Shown: piece by piece, positions 21,121 through 33,996 of the stretch | Layout: the number at the start of each line of letters is the position of its first letter | Position numbering within the stretch: position 1 is the first letter of the stretch | From: Muricea muricata | Taxonomy: Eukaryota; Cnidaria; Anthozoa; Malacalcyonacea; Plexauridae | DNA length: 64,000 nucleotides | Direction of reading: 5' to 3' | NCBI GenBank assembly: GCA_963855995.1 | Contig: OY979718.1 | Coordinates: 31,219,282 to 31,283,281, forward strand | The notes under the pieces: model-generated | Database searches by the model: none | What the model was told of the DNA's origin: nothing | Seen by the model: only the letters and a program-made list of their open reading frames with translations | Translations under genes and position numbers: made by a program

Positions 21121-24100
21121 CATAAAATGGAAAACATTGACATTTTAGCAGCAATTTCGTTGCTTGAAATGAAGTTGTCGGAGTGCGATCAGGCTTTGTG
21201 CGCGACGTAAAAGCAGCAGAAAATCTTCTTCGAGAGTACGAATTGGCTACCACAACAAACTTTTTCTGTAACAAGGCGAAAAAAGGATCTGGTGCCACAG
21301 GTATGTGTATCATATTTGACTTTCATATAAAATAGTATTAATAAAACATGAAATATTTAACTCTTGCACTACTGGATATTTTTCGCATTGACAATGAAAA
21401 ACATAAATATTAATCACCATAGGCAGGGCAGACTATACATTTTTTGAAAGCTTACAAAATGAAGATTATAGAAAAATGAGTTTTGAAAATTATAGTTCTA
21501 CTATGCAGGATTCGGGGGGGGGGGGTTAGTTACGACTTCATGACAAACAATTAGCATAAATATGCTCAGCCATATCAAGTGTCATAAAATACGAAATATT
21601 ACTCAACGAAAATTCCAATTTATTTCATAAAAGATCCATCAACTTTCGCATGTTTAGTATGAAATTAAAGCAAAACTATCCCAGATTGCATTGCATTGCA
21701 GGCATTGACATTCTTTTTTACCTGCAAAAACCAGGCAAAATAGATTGCGTAACATCTTGGGGTCGCACCTGTACATAAAATGAACTTGGGTCACGTTATC
21801 TGTACATAAAATGAACTTGGGTTAAGAGTGCAATTCAATACCGGGTTAGGGTATTTTGGCTAAAATATTCAATATTCCTAAATTTTGCGCTAAATGCGGT
21901 AAAATTTGAGCAATTTGTATGTACTTATTAGCAAGTGGTCTTCAAAAATGCTGGAAATGCAATCCTAGAGTTCTTAAAATTAAAATTGCCAGAAGACTTT
22001 AAATAATTTCATTAATTTTCAACGATCTGAAGGGCCCAAATTTCAAAATTTTATGGTTTGATGCAAGGCAAGTGCCCTCCCCTCCTATCCTCTTAAACCT
22101 TCGCTAGTCACCTGAAAAATCTTAACATGTCTTGTCTTCAAGAATATAAAGCATAATTTTCAGAAATTTAAGTGATGCATTGAAAATTTTATGGAATAAC
22201 CCTTTTCCTCCCTTTCCCATACTATCGCATTTGAAACTGGACTGGTACGACTATTTAAAATACGATACAAAGTTGTTTTACAAATACCGTAGCCGTGGCT
22301 CCTCCCTTTAGGTGATCAGCAGGTTGAGAAAAGACGACACGCTAAAAAAGACGCAAAATCGACGTGGACATGGCGTGGGCACATCTATAACCATTTATAG
22401 ACGCTATTTTTATTCACGCTATTTTTACGTCGTTGTTGACGTCCCGTTGTCTTTGCTAAACTATCAACGTGATTAGTTTCTACACCCCCTGTCCCTCCAT
22501 TTGAAAGTTGCCGCTATGCCTGCCATGCTTTTATTGAAAAAAATTATTCAGAGCTGACACGTGAAAGTCACAAGGTCCGTTGGGAAGATGACCAGCTTGC
22601 TTTTGATCATGAACCATTCATTCAAGTAAACCATAAGGTATACGATTGTCGTCATGGGGTAGACAGACATTCCCACGAAAAGAAAAAGATGAAATCCGTA
22701 AGTATATATGTACATTTTCTACTAATTTATTTTTGTGTGCATCTTTTCACCTATCTTGTTTTTCGTTGTCATAGTCAAACTGTGGAGATCATTCATTCAA
22801 AAAGCACCGAAAAATGGTTCAGGCAACAAGAAAGTTAAATTGTCCGGCTCAAGTCCACATGAGGGAGTACATTAAATTCCCAGAATTTAAGGTGATTGAA
22901 ACATAGCAAAAATAAGCTCATAACAAGCTCGAATAAAAAGCAAAAAACTGATTTTTAATGTGCATTTTAGATTACAGAGAAGTCGATATGGCGACAAAAA
23001 ACAATGTCCAAGAAATTAAGAGATTTTGTTAAGGAGGGTGGAAATGGAGAACGTTGGATTCATGTTCTGTTACCTTGTCTTTCTGAGCACAATACACATC
23101 CAATTAGAACTGTAAGGAATAAAACTGTTTGCATGTCTTATTTAATATGCTGTTCATATGAAAAATCTAAAACATATGGACACACTTAACGTACGCTTTT
23201 TAACGCGAGATATTTTCGTTCAGGCTGGTGGTATTCATCAAGAAATAGATAAAATGCTGGTCTCTAAAATTCAGGAGCTGGTTGTGGGTGGGGCCCGTTC
23301 AGTTACGGAAGTGAGGAGACATCTTAAAATTTACGTTGAACAAGATCTTTACAAAGACACACAGGCACCACCGAAGTCTAATCAGCGGTTTTATCCTTCC
23401 AAAACAACGATACGCAGCCATATTTACAAATCAGTTGTAAAAAGAACGGTTTTCGAAGTTCGATCAAGAAAACTTACAAAAGAAAATTGAATGCTGGAAA
23501 TCCAAATGCCCTGATGAAACGTTTTATTTTCGTCCGCTTGTCAAGTATTCTGAAGAGTTACCAACGGACAAAGATCAAAACGACGATCACGATGATGACG
23601 ATGAATACGATGATGACGATGAAAAAAACGCAGTTTTACCACAGGCTCCAAACGAATTGTTATTCGTGCATCAAACCAACAATCAAAAACGTCTTCTCCA
23701 AAGATATGGTAATGAACGTACGCTTTTAGACGCCACGTACAAAACCACCAAGTATAGTCTTGCTTTGTTTTTCCTTGTGGTGAAGACAAACGTAAAATTA
23801 CCAAGTAGTTGGTTCGTTCGTCTTGCAAAGTGAAACATCAGATGCTATTGCTGAATCTCTGGGTATAATCAAGACTTGGAATGCCGCGTGGAATCCCGGT
23901 TATTTCATGGTAGATTATTCTGAAGAAGAAATGTCTGCAATCAGAAGGTTGTTTCCAGGTGTGTGCTCACATTTGAGAAAAATTTAAGAAGGGCTTTTCT
24001 TGTTGAACGGATGATCAATATATAGATGATATACCACAAGTCCTGTTTAGTGATTATCCAGTCTTGCAGACCTAAATTTAAACAATGGAGCATGATCATT

Positions 24101-26896
24101 TAATTTTTTAATGTTCAGCGTCAACAAATCAAAAATATAAAGAAACCACAACAAAAAATTACTATATCTTTAAAACTACCTTAAAAAATATTCATACTCG
24201 TAACGTTTATCTCCAACGACTAAATTTAGTACATGTATTTCTGTCCATAGATTGGCAGACATACATCTGTGATTTCCACAGAGAGCAGGCGTGGGAGCGA
24301 TGGCTCGCTAAAACAAGCAATGGACTCGTTTCATCAAAGCAGGCAATCCTTGCAAAATTACGATCGATCGCCAAAGCTAGAACCGAAGTAAAGTTTAATG
24401 AGAAAGTCGAAGATTTAAAGTCAACAGAAGAGTGGAAAGCGAACCAAAACTTGCGCAACTGGATTGGGAACACGTGGCTGCCTCAATACAAGGTAGGAAA
24501 CGTACAATTTTGAAAGTCATTTTTAAATTATATGACGATGTTACTACTGTAAAGGTTGACAGACGCTACTACGTGTAGTTTAAAAAAGATTGTTTATGTT
24601 TTCAATTCCATTTACACACACAATGATTTTCTAAAGTGAGTATTATTCTTTTTTTGCAGAAGTGGGCGTGGGCATTTCGAAATAAAAGATCGACTTCTAA
24701 CCATCATCAACACAAACAATGGCGTTGAAAGGCAGAACAAAGCATTTAAATACGGGTATTTAAATGGCTATAAGCATTCTACTTTGAGCGTTATGTTAAC
24801 GGTGCTGATTGAAGACTTTCTTCCTGACCAGTATTTCAAGTAAGTCTGCGTTTACAGTGTGCTGATAAGCTAAGATGCGGCAGTGCCACATCTAGACAGG
24901 AAAATCACAAAAACAGTATATATTGTAGCTCCTAAGAGAGAAGAAACAGCTCTTTACAAGTAAATCAATAACTGAGCAACCAATTCTTTTCGCAGACATT
25001 TTCCTCCAGTAAAAAAACCTGACAGGATTGAAAATAAACTTAGTAGTTCAATAATTCTGCGAAAAAGTAAAAACTATACAAAGAGGTAAAATGAGTTAAC
25101 TATTTGTTTTCCCTTTTTCAAGATATGTCGAACTCAACACAAAGTTGCAGAGTAACTACCGCCGGTACAATGTAGATGTACCATCATTCCTGCATGAGCG
25201 ACCACACTCTGTGATTAAGCATTGCATGAAGAGAATGTCGACGCCCGAAGATACTTTGCCAGATCATATCAAGATTCTGAACGAAAACAACGGCACGTTT
25301 AAAGTCCGCAGTCAAGACGATCCTACAAGGTCTTGATTCTTCTCCAGTTGTGTCTCATCCTAGCTGCGATTGTTATGACTGGGAAAGACACAGATTACCA
25401 GGCAAACATTTTTTTGCAATATTTAGGAACCATCCTGCATGGTCATTCAACAAATTACCCAAGTCATACACGGATTCCCAATTTCTCACGGTTGTTCGAG
25501 TCGGATTCCAAGCTTTAAATATTGAAACACTCTCAAATAATGATGCAAGTCCACCTCAACCTGATGCAAGTCAAATTTCTGAAGAAAGTGATGCTCCACC
25601 TGACCCTGCATTTACCTCTTCACACTTTCCGCAAAAGCCCACTACACACAGAACAGACGCAGCAAGATGTCGAGAAAGAATCAGTCAAATTAAAAATTTG
25701 ACTTACGTTGCAGAGGGGTGGGAAAACGCTAATGTACTAATAGAAGTAAAGGAGATGTTAGATAAGTGTTACAAACTTTTGACAGATGCCTCCCCGGAAG
25801 CGAATGGTTTGGTATTAGAAGTTCCTAAAACAAAGAAACCGGATAAACGTACAAATCAATCTGATAACAAAACCTCGCCACTTGCCCATTTCAAATCTAT
25901 TCCACGGCCATTAAAGAAAAATCCTGGCTCTGGTCGGAGTTGTGAAAGAGCTGCTACTCTAAAACGAAGCTATGTGTCAAGTTTGAAACAAATTGAAGAG
26001 TCACCGACAAAGATTCCCCGAGCTAAAAGTAATATTATAACTGAGGGATTACCCCACTCCCCACCTAAATCTTCTCATGATAAGTCAGAAGAAATAATAC
26101 TGGAAAAAGTAGCTCACACGGTAACACCAAAGCGAGGTAATTTCAAGATTGGCGATGTTGATGTTAACTTGATTATCACCAGGAAGGAACTTACAGACCA
26201 CATAATCGGAGCTGCTCATACCGTTTTGCATAAGCAATTTCCTGCTGCTCTTGGCTTAGAAAACACAACACTTGGTCAAGTTCTCAATTTTTCTCTGCAT
26301 CGCGGTGAATTTTCCCAAATTCTACACACGGGTACCCATCATTGGCTACTAGTATCAAATATTGGCTGCGAGCCAGCTTCTATAAATCTCTACGATAGTA
26401 TGTACAACGGAAGAATCAGTATGTCAATTAAAAAGCAAATTGCTAGCCTGCTTTTTGAGCAATCGCCCTCAGTCACCATCAACATCCCACACGTACACTA
26501 CCAACCTAATTGCGTGGATTGTGGCATGGAGTTTTTGCCAGTGCTTTCCTTGTGTCTTTACTTTTCGATCAAGATCCAGCAACTCTCACATACAGTGAAG
26601 GTACAATGAGATCACATTTGTTAAAATGCCTGAAGCAACATAAGTTTACTCTTTTTCCTCTGGCAAAAATTCAACAGAAAAATGTCAAAAAAGATCATCG
26701 AACTATGAAATTGTCATTAACGTGCAACTGTAGCATGCCATGGAACAAGCAAGACCTAGACAACCCAGATCTTCTCTGGTGCACACAGTGTGAGAAATGT
26801 TTGAAGTGGTTTCACAAGAAGTGTTCTCCAACAATGCCCGATTCAGTTTTCCGCATTAAAAATGTCAAGTGGGTGTGTTCAGAATGCAAACCATAA
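21121..26896 (+). pseudogene. MULE transposase-SWIM-ULP1-PHD protein
   Basis: Eight exons are supported by splice signals and protein continuity: to 21300; 22552-22697; 22775-22891; 22971-23111; 23224-23958; 24251-24492; 24660-24839; 25123-26896. The DDE residues sit in LLDATYKTTKY (near 23726), MVDYSEEEMS (near 23918) and NNGVERQNK (near 24725); the family's CxxH is in CDFHREQ (near 24270). A SWIM finger near 25360 reads CDC...LPGKHFF, with Gly where the third Cys is usual. An ULP1-like cysteine protease follows: THHW near 26335, LYDS near 26390, QPN-CVDCG near 26505. A PHD finger (CNCSMPWN ... WCTQCEKCLKWFHKKC ... WVCSECKP) ends the protein. One-base frameshifts lie near 21195, 23447, 23793, 24685, 25326 and 26526. 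ULP1-bearing MULEs are known elsewhere (e.g. plants); it probably acts in the nucleus on its own TIRs. Confidence 0.85.
21301..22551 (+). other. First intron of the MULE gene
   Basis: Donor GTATGTGT directly after 21300 and acceptor TTATTCAG ending at 22551; joining gives A-T-E-L-T-R. It holds a G-run near 21510 and a two-copy ~30-bp direct repeat (CTGTACATAAAATGAACTTG) at 21768-21824. No gene inside. Confidence 0.7.
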
Positions 26897-27867
26897 CTTA
26901 TACTTTATAAGTCAAAGTGCAGCCATAGTATTGCAGTTAACATTTATCTATTTATGGTAACTTACGGTCCCTAAGTGGATGTTACCATATTTCAGTTTGC
27001 TTGACCAAACTTGCATGAAGATATTTTTCATACCAGCACTGAGATAGCTTTTATTCCCATGAGGGGGAACAGTATGATATCAAATCAACATTGTACATAA
27101 TAATTCATAACTAATATTGAAATTGTTTACAGTGTAAATTATATGAAAAAGTTTTTGTTGATAACAGGTACATATACATTTTTACCAATTACAACAGTAA
27201 TAGCATATATGAATCCAAAACATGTTATCAGCTCATGTTATGTTAATTAGATTTATATTTAGTAACCCCAGCCCTGGCTTTTTTGTGTGATCACAAGATG
27301 GGCTTGTAACCAAAAGTTTTTGACAATTTTATAACCCATCTTTATATCTAATTACATTAATACCACATATTTGGGTTTTTTCAACGCTATTGTTCTTACC
27401 TTTACCACCAACCAAGCTATCTATAACACTAATGCTGGTGACAGTATAGTGTTGGGAAAAACTGCATAAGTTCTATCATGTAATCACAAATCTAATGATT
27501 GTGAAATGCCAGTTTATACAATTAGGCCAAGTGTAGACTAATATGTCTTGAAGACAAAACTTTTCATGGGTTTGTTTACTTTCTTAACGTAGCCAAGTTA
27601 AATACAACATTTTACAGAATGTTTACCATAACAATTCTTTAAATATTTGTAAAGTGATATTGATGCATAAATGTAAATATATAATATTAAGCGAACTCAG
27701 TGCATATATTTGCCTTTAAAATTTTAACTAAAATGAGATAAATTTGAGTACTACTCCAAGGATGGATAAAATTGTCATTTAGTGAATGTAACAATATCAT
27801 TTTACTTACTTTTTGACGTGAAAATCACCATAATTACTAAGAAAAAACAAAGTTTGCATTATCCACG
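26897..27867. other. 3' non-coding region of the MULE
   Basis: AT-rich, between the stop codon and the right TIR. No gene recognised. Confidence 0.6.
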
Positions 27868-27974
27868 CAAAATACCCGTGACACGCAATGCGACGTTCGG
27901 AAGTCGGAGATCTATCTTCAGAAACAATTTCCGAAGATATACCTACCTTTGCTGGATGTCCGAGTGCGCCTTCC
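27868..27974 (-). repeat. Right TIR of the MULE
   Basis: Mirrors 20852-20957 and is followed by the 9-bp duplication CAATAAAAA. Confidence 0.9.
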
Positions 27975-28654
27975 CAATAAAAAGCCTATCGAATGAGGAA
28001 TCGATTGGTACTATTTGTAGTAATTAGATGTAAATAATCACGACTAAATTTGACTTTCAATTCGACCGGGGTGATGTACGCAAGTGCAATAAAATGGCCG
28101 ACCTGTCGGCAATGTGTTAACTCGAATAACGAAACACAATTTGAATCATCCGCGTTTAGCTCCAGAGCTTGACTCGACGTTTGACATAATCGTTGTTGAT
28201 CGAGTTAAGCCCCGACTTGTCAAGTATGTCAACGAGTGGAGCGTTAAATTGTCAATTTTTTGGAATAATGCAAACGGGCGAAAACACAGAAATTTCTGCG
28301 ATTCCGAAGAGAACTAGTAAATCGTTAATGCAACATGATCATTAACTATTGATAAATATAAAATTAGTAAAACGACTTGAGGTACAGAAGCACATTGTCT
28401 CTGCTTCAAAGCCACTGCGCTCAGTGTCCGCTAAAAGATTCGCCATGAAGATTCGCATGATTTGATGCCAAGCACATGATTCAGTTATCTTGTAAACGAG
28501 AATATTTGCAGAACAAATTGTACGTAGCGCATGCAATGTGAAATAGCTCAGCGAGAAATTGTTGCATGTGGATATTTTACTAATATTATACCTCAAATTC
28601 AAATTGTCCAATCAAAATATCGTATTTCTACCACGTGATGAGGTGATTTCTCAC

Positions 28655-28722
28655 TGTATCTCACTTTTAAAGTGAGATACAGTAAATATCTCACTTTTAT
28701 AGTGAGATACAGTAAATATCTC
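28655..28722. repeat. Short palindromic tandem repeat (TCTCAC...GTGAGA)
   Basis: The units TATCTCACTTTTAAAGTGAG and TATCTCACTTTTATAGTGAG are self-complementary and separated by ATACAGTAAA, so each can form a hairpin. Confidence 0.7.
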
Positions 28723-29035
28723 ACGCTGTCATGGCAACGCTTGTACACGCAAGTACAGATTGGAAGTTTTCGTAAACAAAAATGGCGGAATGTGCGAAAA
28801 GTTTGATGAACTTGACGAAGAATTATAAAGTATTTTGGAGGGCAAGGGCTATGAAAACACAAATATTTAAAAAATTAAAAGAAATTTTCTGTACTTTTCG
28901 TTATAGAAATAAACAAAGATCTGGCTATTTTGTATTTTAAAGCATCATATTCAGGATGGTATGTTCAACTTGAAGAACTTAAAAGTTTATTCTTACGGAA
29001 GTTTTTGATTTTCGGTGTAATATATCATTTATAGA

Positions 29036-29158
29036 CCCTCCGCTCGGAGGATTCGGCGAAATATTTCCTTCAGTGATGATATTTCCCTTGGGCTAAAGCC
29101 CTCGGGAAATATCATCACTTCAGGAAATATTTCACCGAATCCCCTTCGCTCCGGGTAT
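29036..29158. repeat. Large imperfect hairpin (~55-bp arms)
   Basis: GATTCGGCGAAATATTTCC and GTGATGATATTTCCC on the left pair with GGGAAATATCATCAC and GGAAATATTTCACCGAATC on the right, around GGGCTAAAGCCC. It lies just upstream of the LINE remnant. Possibly a small foldback MITE. Confidence 0.7.
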
Positions 29159-29227
29159 ATAAATGATAAATGTCGCACTCGTTGACATGCTACACAAGTC
29201 CAGGCTTAACTCAAGCAACAACAATTT

Positions 29228-30889
29228 TTGTCAAACTTCGAGTTAAGACAAAGAAATAAAACAAAGAAATTCAGCGATTACTTTAAGGATGTAATTCCAC
29301 TGCTAAAGCAAAAGTCAGTGCCATTGACAGATTTTACCTGGCGATTTATCGAGAAGTTACCAAACCGCACCAACAAAAATTTTTTTGTAAAGTCCATCCC
29401 GAAGGTTTTTGTTGAGAAAGAACTTCGTTCATTACGCAGAAATAAAGCAACCGGGCTTGACGAGCTACCCCCTGGATTATTATTGGACTGCGCTGCTCAC
29501 ATATTTGGTCCGCTGTGCCACATAATCAACCTTTCTATTGAAAGTGGTACCGTACCGAGTGTGTGGAAAGCTGCGAAAGTAACACCGATTTTCAAGTCCG
29601 GAAACCATGAACTTTCTGAGAGCTATCGACCAGTATCAGTGCTACCGGTTCTCTCGAAAATCCTAGAAAAAGCTGTTCATCGTCAATTTATTGACTTTCT
29701 TGAAAGTAATAATCTGTTATCTGAATCGCAATTTAGATTTCGAAAACGACGATTTACAAAATTAGCTGCAACTCTGCTTTGTGATGATATACGAAGTGAA
29801 ATAAATAAAGGAAATTTTGTTGGAGTAGTTTATTTGGATCTGTCAAAAGCCTTTGGCACAATTGGACATGCTCAACTATTCAACAAACTTTGTGCATACG
29901 GTGTGAGGGGTAAGGAACTACAGTGGTTTGCAAGTTATGTGTTTCAAAGGACACAAGTGGTAGCTCTTGGATAAATCAACTCTGAATCTGAGCCTGTAAA
30001 TTGTGGTGTGCCGCAAGGCTCCATTTTGGGGCCCTTGCTTTTCATTACTTTTTTCAACGACCTCGTAGATATTTTGGACTCAAAAGTAATAATGTACGTT
30101 GATGATATGGTCATTTACTGTGCTAGTGATGATGTTAACGTTGTTGAAAATGTGCTTAATTCTGAAATGAAGGCGGTGGGATCGTATTGTAGTGATAACG
30201 AACTCTTGTTAAATTCAAAGAAAGGAAAAACCGAATCTATGCTTTTCAGGACAGCTAGGAGATTGAGTAAAAATGGGGGAAAGCTAAAAATTTATTACAA
30301 TGGGACAATCATATCCTGTGTTAAGGAGTATGAGTATCTTGGAAATGTGCTGGATAGTTCACTCAATTTGAATACCAACTTTAATCGAGCCTATAAACGA
30401 GCTAGTAGTCGTATGAGGCTATTGCAGAATGTTAGGAGCTATCTGACCACTCATGCAGCCACAAAGATTTACACTTTGATGATACTTCCAATTCTAACGT
30501 ATGCTGGTCCAGTTAAGTCTGCTTATACTAAAACTCAGACGGATCAACTGGTATCTCTCCATCTTAGAGCTAAGTCTATTACTGGAAATAACCATCTAAA
30601 TTGCATCACAAATGTGATTCAACGAGAGATCTGTTTACTCGTTAAGAAATGTCTTGAAAAACAAATAAATAGTCAAATTTTTGACAATTATTTTCGTACG
30701 CAGAGCTATGAAAGGGCAACAAGGAACAACAATACCTTGATTGAAATACCACTGCTAAAATTGGAGGTTGCAAAGCAAAGTTTTTATGTTGCTGGTGCAA
30801 AAATTTTTAAAAGCCTTCCAATTGAAATTAGATTAACAAAAGATTTTAAAACGTTTAGGTCACTTATTTTTCACCATTTTCAATCTTAA
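29228..30889 (+). pseudogene. LINE reverse transcriptase, Jockey/CR1-like, 5'-truncated
   Basis: The frame encodes RT fingers and palm: NKATGLDELPPGLL near 29450, SYRPVSVLPVLSKILEK near 29620, motif A VVYLDLSKAFGTIGH near 29830 (usual D-T replaced by G-T), VNCGVPQGSILGPLLF near 29998, and the catalytic MYVDDMVIY near 30092. The thumb and C-terminal region end near 30889. A TAA at 29972-29974 breaks the frame just before the PQGS block; the same frame resumes after it. The apurinic endonuclease domain expected upstream is missing, so the copy is 5'-truncated, as is common for LINEs. The 3' UTR ends with an (AAT)n tail at about 31049-31066. Confidence 0.85.
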
Positions 30890-31070
30890 CTTTCAGAAAG
30901 ATTTCTTAGTTAATATTTATTTCATTCATAATGTGCATGTTTTATTATCTTGGTCAAAATACAGGACAAACAAGGATAGCAGTTTTGCATTTCTAACTCG
31001 TTTATATTTGTAAATACTGAAGTTTTTCATCCTGTATAAAGATTATTTAATAATAATAATAATAAAAAGC
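30890..31070 (+). mobile_element. LINE 3' UTR and (AAT)n tail
   Basis: Sequence after the RT stop, ending in about six AAT/AATA units. Microsatellite-like 3' tails are typical of several LINE clades. Confidence 0.6.
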
Positions 31071-31094
31071 CCCGGGGATTAACTAGAATGACTC

Positions 31095-31215
31095 GAATCG
31101 CGTTTTGCTCGTCGAGTTAAGCCCTTTTTGAAAAAGGGCGTAGTCGGGGAATAAAAGGGTGTGATCGGGGATTAGCTTAACTCGAAGGGCTTAACTCGAA
31201 AATTCCCGACCTCCG
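31095..31215 (-). repeat. Second copy of the GAGTTAAGCC repeat (empty-site relative)
   Basis: Read on the minus strand it contains TTCGAGTTAAGCCC, TTCGAGTTAAGC and CCCTTTTTCAAAAAGGGC, collinear with 13484-13566 plus 19010-19065 but without the 5.4-kb insertion. Confidence 0.6.
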
Positions 31216-32480
31216 CTTGAGACCTCCAGATAAAAAATTATGAAGCCTAAAGACTGAGGTTGATAGCGCAAACTGAAGACTTGATGTTTTTTTACATCAT
31301 GAAAAACTGAATTCGAATTCAATGATTGTTTTATTATTTGTTTAAAATATTCAAAAGATTTTACTACCTTCCGCAACTGTGTTTAAAGTTTTTCAAAACA
31401 TAGACTAACGACTTTCTTTTCTCTTAAAACAAAAATTTCTTACATTCTCTCTCAAATTATATTTTCAATCCATTTCAAGGTTTTAGGCTGTTTTTATTTC
31501 ATTTTTGCTCGTTTTAATTAGGTCAAAAATGACATTTTAGCGAAATCATATGTAAGTTGCTCAATCCTAACTTTCAATTAATCGTGAGAGAAATAAACGC
31601 ATAATAGAAAATATCTGCAAACAGCTTTAGTGCGCTAATGATAATCTAAATCATCATTTAAAGGTAGGTTAAAGCATAAAGCCAATTTTTTTTACGAAGT
31701 TATGACTCATTATTATTTTTTGCTCAAGTATAGAATTTAATTTGGTGGAACAGGTCAAGAACATGAATTGAAGCACGTACTTGTCAGACATCCAAATTTT
31801 CCTTTGTTAGTAAAACCAGGACAACAGTCTTCGTAGTATCCATCATCAACGTGCGTTGGCTTAGGAGGGAACAATCCAAAAAATCTTCGACAATCTCTGA
31901 ATTTTAGGGAATAAAATCAATGTTTCAAAGTTATAGTGTAAGCTATAGTGCGGTATAAGGTAGTACATCATTCAATTGTATTATATTATTGTTTCTGCTA
32001 CCCGCGTTACGTTTGTTGTAAGGGATCATAGTTAAGCTTAATATATACTGGATAAATAATAATGACAATAACAAACAAAGAAGTGCGTGTTTGTAACAAT
32101 GAACAATGAAAGCTTGTATTGAGAAGGTTCGAGAGTGGATCGACCGAAAGTGGATGATCTACGTATGTGCAAGTGATTATATGGTCAACACTGCGGATAA
32201 AACAACTGATATTGGAAATTGGTGGCAAAAATACCCAACATTATTATATAGACTGCTATCGGATATTAAGTATTCTGTAATCTGATTGGCTCCTCTACTA
32301 GTAGGATAATAGCTCATATCCTATTAGCAGAGAAAACAAGTACAACACGTAAACTTAAACCAAGTTTGTGAAGGTTTTAATACTTGATTTCATTGTCACC
32401 TAAACAAGTTGGAAACATCTTACGAATTAATACTGATTATTGATATTTTTTCCCAGCAAGCAATCTCACCCATACAGAAT
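31216..32480. other. No recognised features
   Basis: AT-rich sequence. One end-like motif TTAAAGGTAGGTTAAAG at about 31659 resembles the TTAA MITE terminus at 14696, but I could not find its partner. Confidence 0.4.
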
Positions 32481-32489
32481 CGTCAAAAA

Positions 32490-32700
32490 AGATTCGAAAA
32501 CGCAAATGGATCGACGTTGGCTTTCCGTCGTCGATACAACATCGAAATATCGTCGTTACAACGACGTCGTGATCTCGACGTTGAATCGACGTCGTTCAGC
32601 GACTTCAAAAAGACGTCAAAATAGGTTTGGAAACGCAAACGTAATCGAGGTTAGAATTTTCACGTCGATACAACATCAACATATCAATATGTTAATACGA
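32490..32700. repeat. CGACGTCG-rich degenerate repeat
   Basis: GTCGATACAACATC occurs at about 32530 and 32666 and GGAAACGCAAACG/GAAAACGCAAATGG flank it. The centre is packed with self-complementary CGACGTCGT blocks. It is far richer in CpG than the surroundings. Confidence 0.6.
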
Positions 32701-33752
32701 TTTCGTTCGGCAAAAGGTTGTCATTGTTGAGCTTGCTCAAACTTACATGCTAACTAAGGATAAATGGCTGAGATACATACGTTATTAATATATTAAAATA
32801 CAGGATATTAAATAATTGAGAAACGCTATTATTATAAACTAAAAAATGCTCTCGTTATAAATATATGAGCGACAGATATCAGCTTATATACGACCAGAGT
32901 TTGTAGAATATAACTGTTAATTATCTAATATACGACTTCGTCAATCCTGCTGTGTTTGTGTCTAATTTTTACTGCAATACTACAGCATTTAGCTCAAAAG
33001 AAACTCTTGCCAAAGTGTTTCGAAAACGAACTACATAACCTTTGATAAGATATATGGAGGTGGCAAGCAGATCAATTATCTGCCGATACCGATATTTTGC
33101 TGAACCTCATCAAACAATTAACTGCATGACCATAGTTAATTTGAATTAAATCAATCAGCCTACAGAAATCTGCTTTAAACAAGTATAACTTTAATACAAC
33201 GAGTTCTTAAAACAACAGCAATTTCATACTTGTCATTTTTGTCACATAATCCAGATCGTTTGAAGAGCACATTATCTGCTGTGCTGTCTTCTTTCTTGTA
33301 CTTGCACACATTCAATTTATTGGAAAGAAAACCTGAACATCTAGAAAATTTTAAAAAGCGATTACTTTTTGGTAAAATGTTGCACTAAATCTTGATTCAA
33401 AGAAAACAATTATGTACTATATTATGCCTGTTAATATGTATTAATAGTATTATATGTATATTACATTTTCCCGGGCACCTAGGTGTTGGGTTCACAGTTA
33501 AATTATAGCAACATATAGCGACTGTAAATTGACAGTAGTTGCTTAATTGAGTTAATCGCTTGCCTTTTTTTGAGGCATCCTGTATACATAGCAAGTAAAC
33601 ATGGTAAATAATTAACGAGAGCCAACTTATCTATGCTCATTACATATTAATTTGTGCATATCATGATAAATTGCAAATATTTCTCGAGCCGCAGCGCGGA
33701 GCGCTGCCGGGCAAAGCCCGGGGTGAGAGTTACTAATTCTGAGATGCGAAAG

Positions 33753-33988
33753 CATAGAAATAAAAGATATAGAATGCGCGCTCCTATCTATTTTCAGGTA
33801 AACAAATGGCGCCACATTAAAATTCAAAATGGCCGATTTATAAGGGCAAATTAAACTCGCCCCGCTGTAATTCGCATAGACCGCTCCTCGGACAAATCCA
33901 ACATGGCGGATTTATAAGGGCAATTTTTTTTTCAATTTGGGTACCGGCTAGGTTACCAAGCACGCATTCTATATCTATTATTTCTATG
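33753..33988. mobile_element. hAT-type MITE with 8-bp target duplication
   Basis: Ends CATAGAAATAAAAGATATAG and CTATATCTATTATTTCTATG are inverted copies. TGCGAAAG flanks both sides (33745-33752 and 33989-33996). Inside, the motif GGC(C/G)GATTTATAAGGGCAA occurs twice. Confidence 0.85.
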
Positions 33989-33996
33989 TGCGAAAG

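Larger units (their letters stand above)
20852..27974. mobile_element. Autonomous-type MULE with SWIM, ULP1 and PHD modules, degraded
   Basis: Terminal inverted repeats of about 107 bp begin GGAAGGCGCACTCGGACATC at 20852 and are mirrored at 27868-27974. CAATAAAAA flanks both ends (20843-20851 and 27975-27983), a perfect 9-bp target duplication as expected for Mutator-like elements. The single large gene (21121-26896) encodes a MULE-type DDE transposase with additional C-terminal modules. The TIRs contain an internal hairpin (ATCTTCGGAAA / TTTCCGAAGAT). High TIR similarity and intact splice sites suggest fairly recent insertion. Confidence 0.9.
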
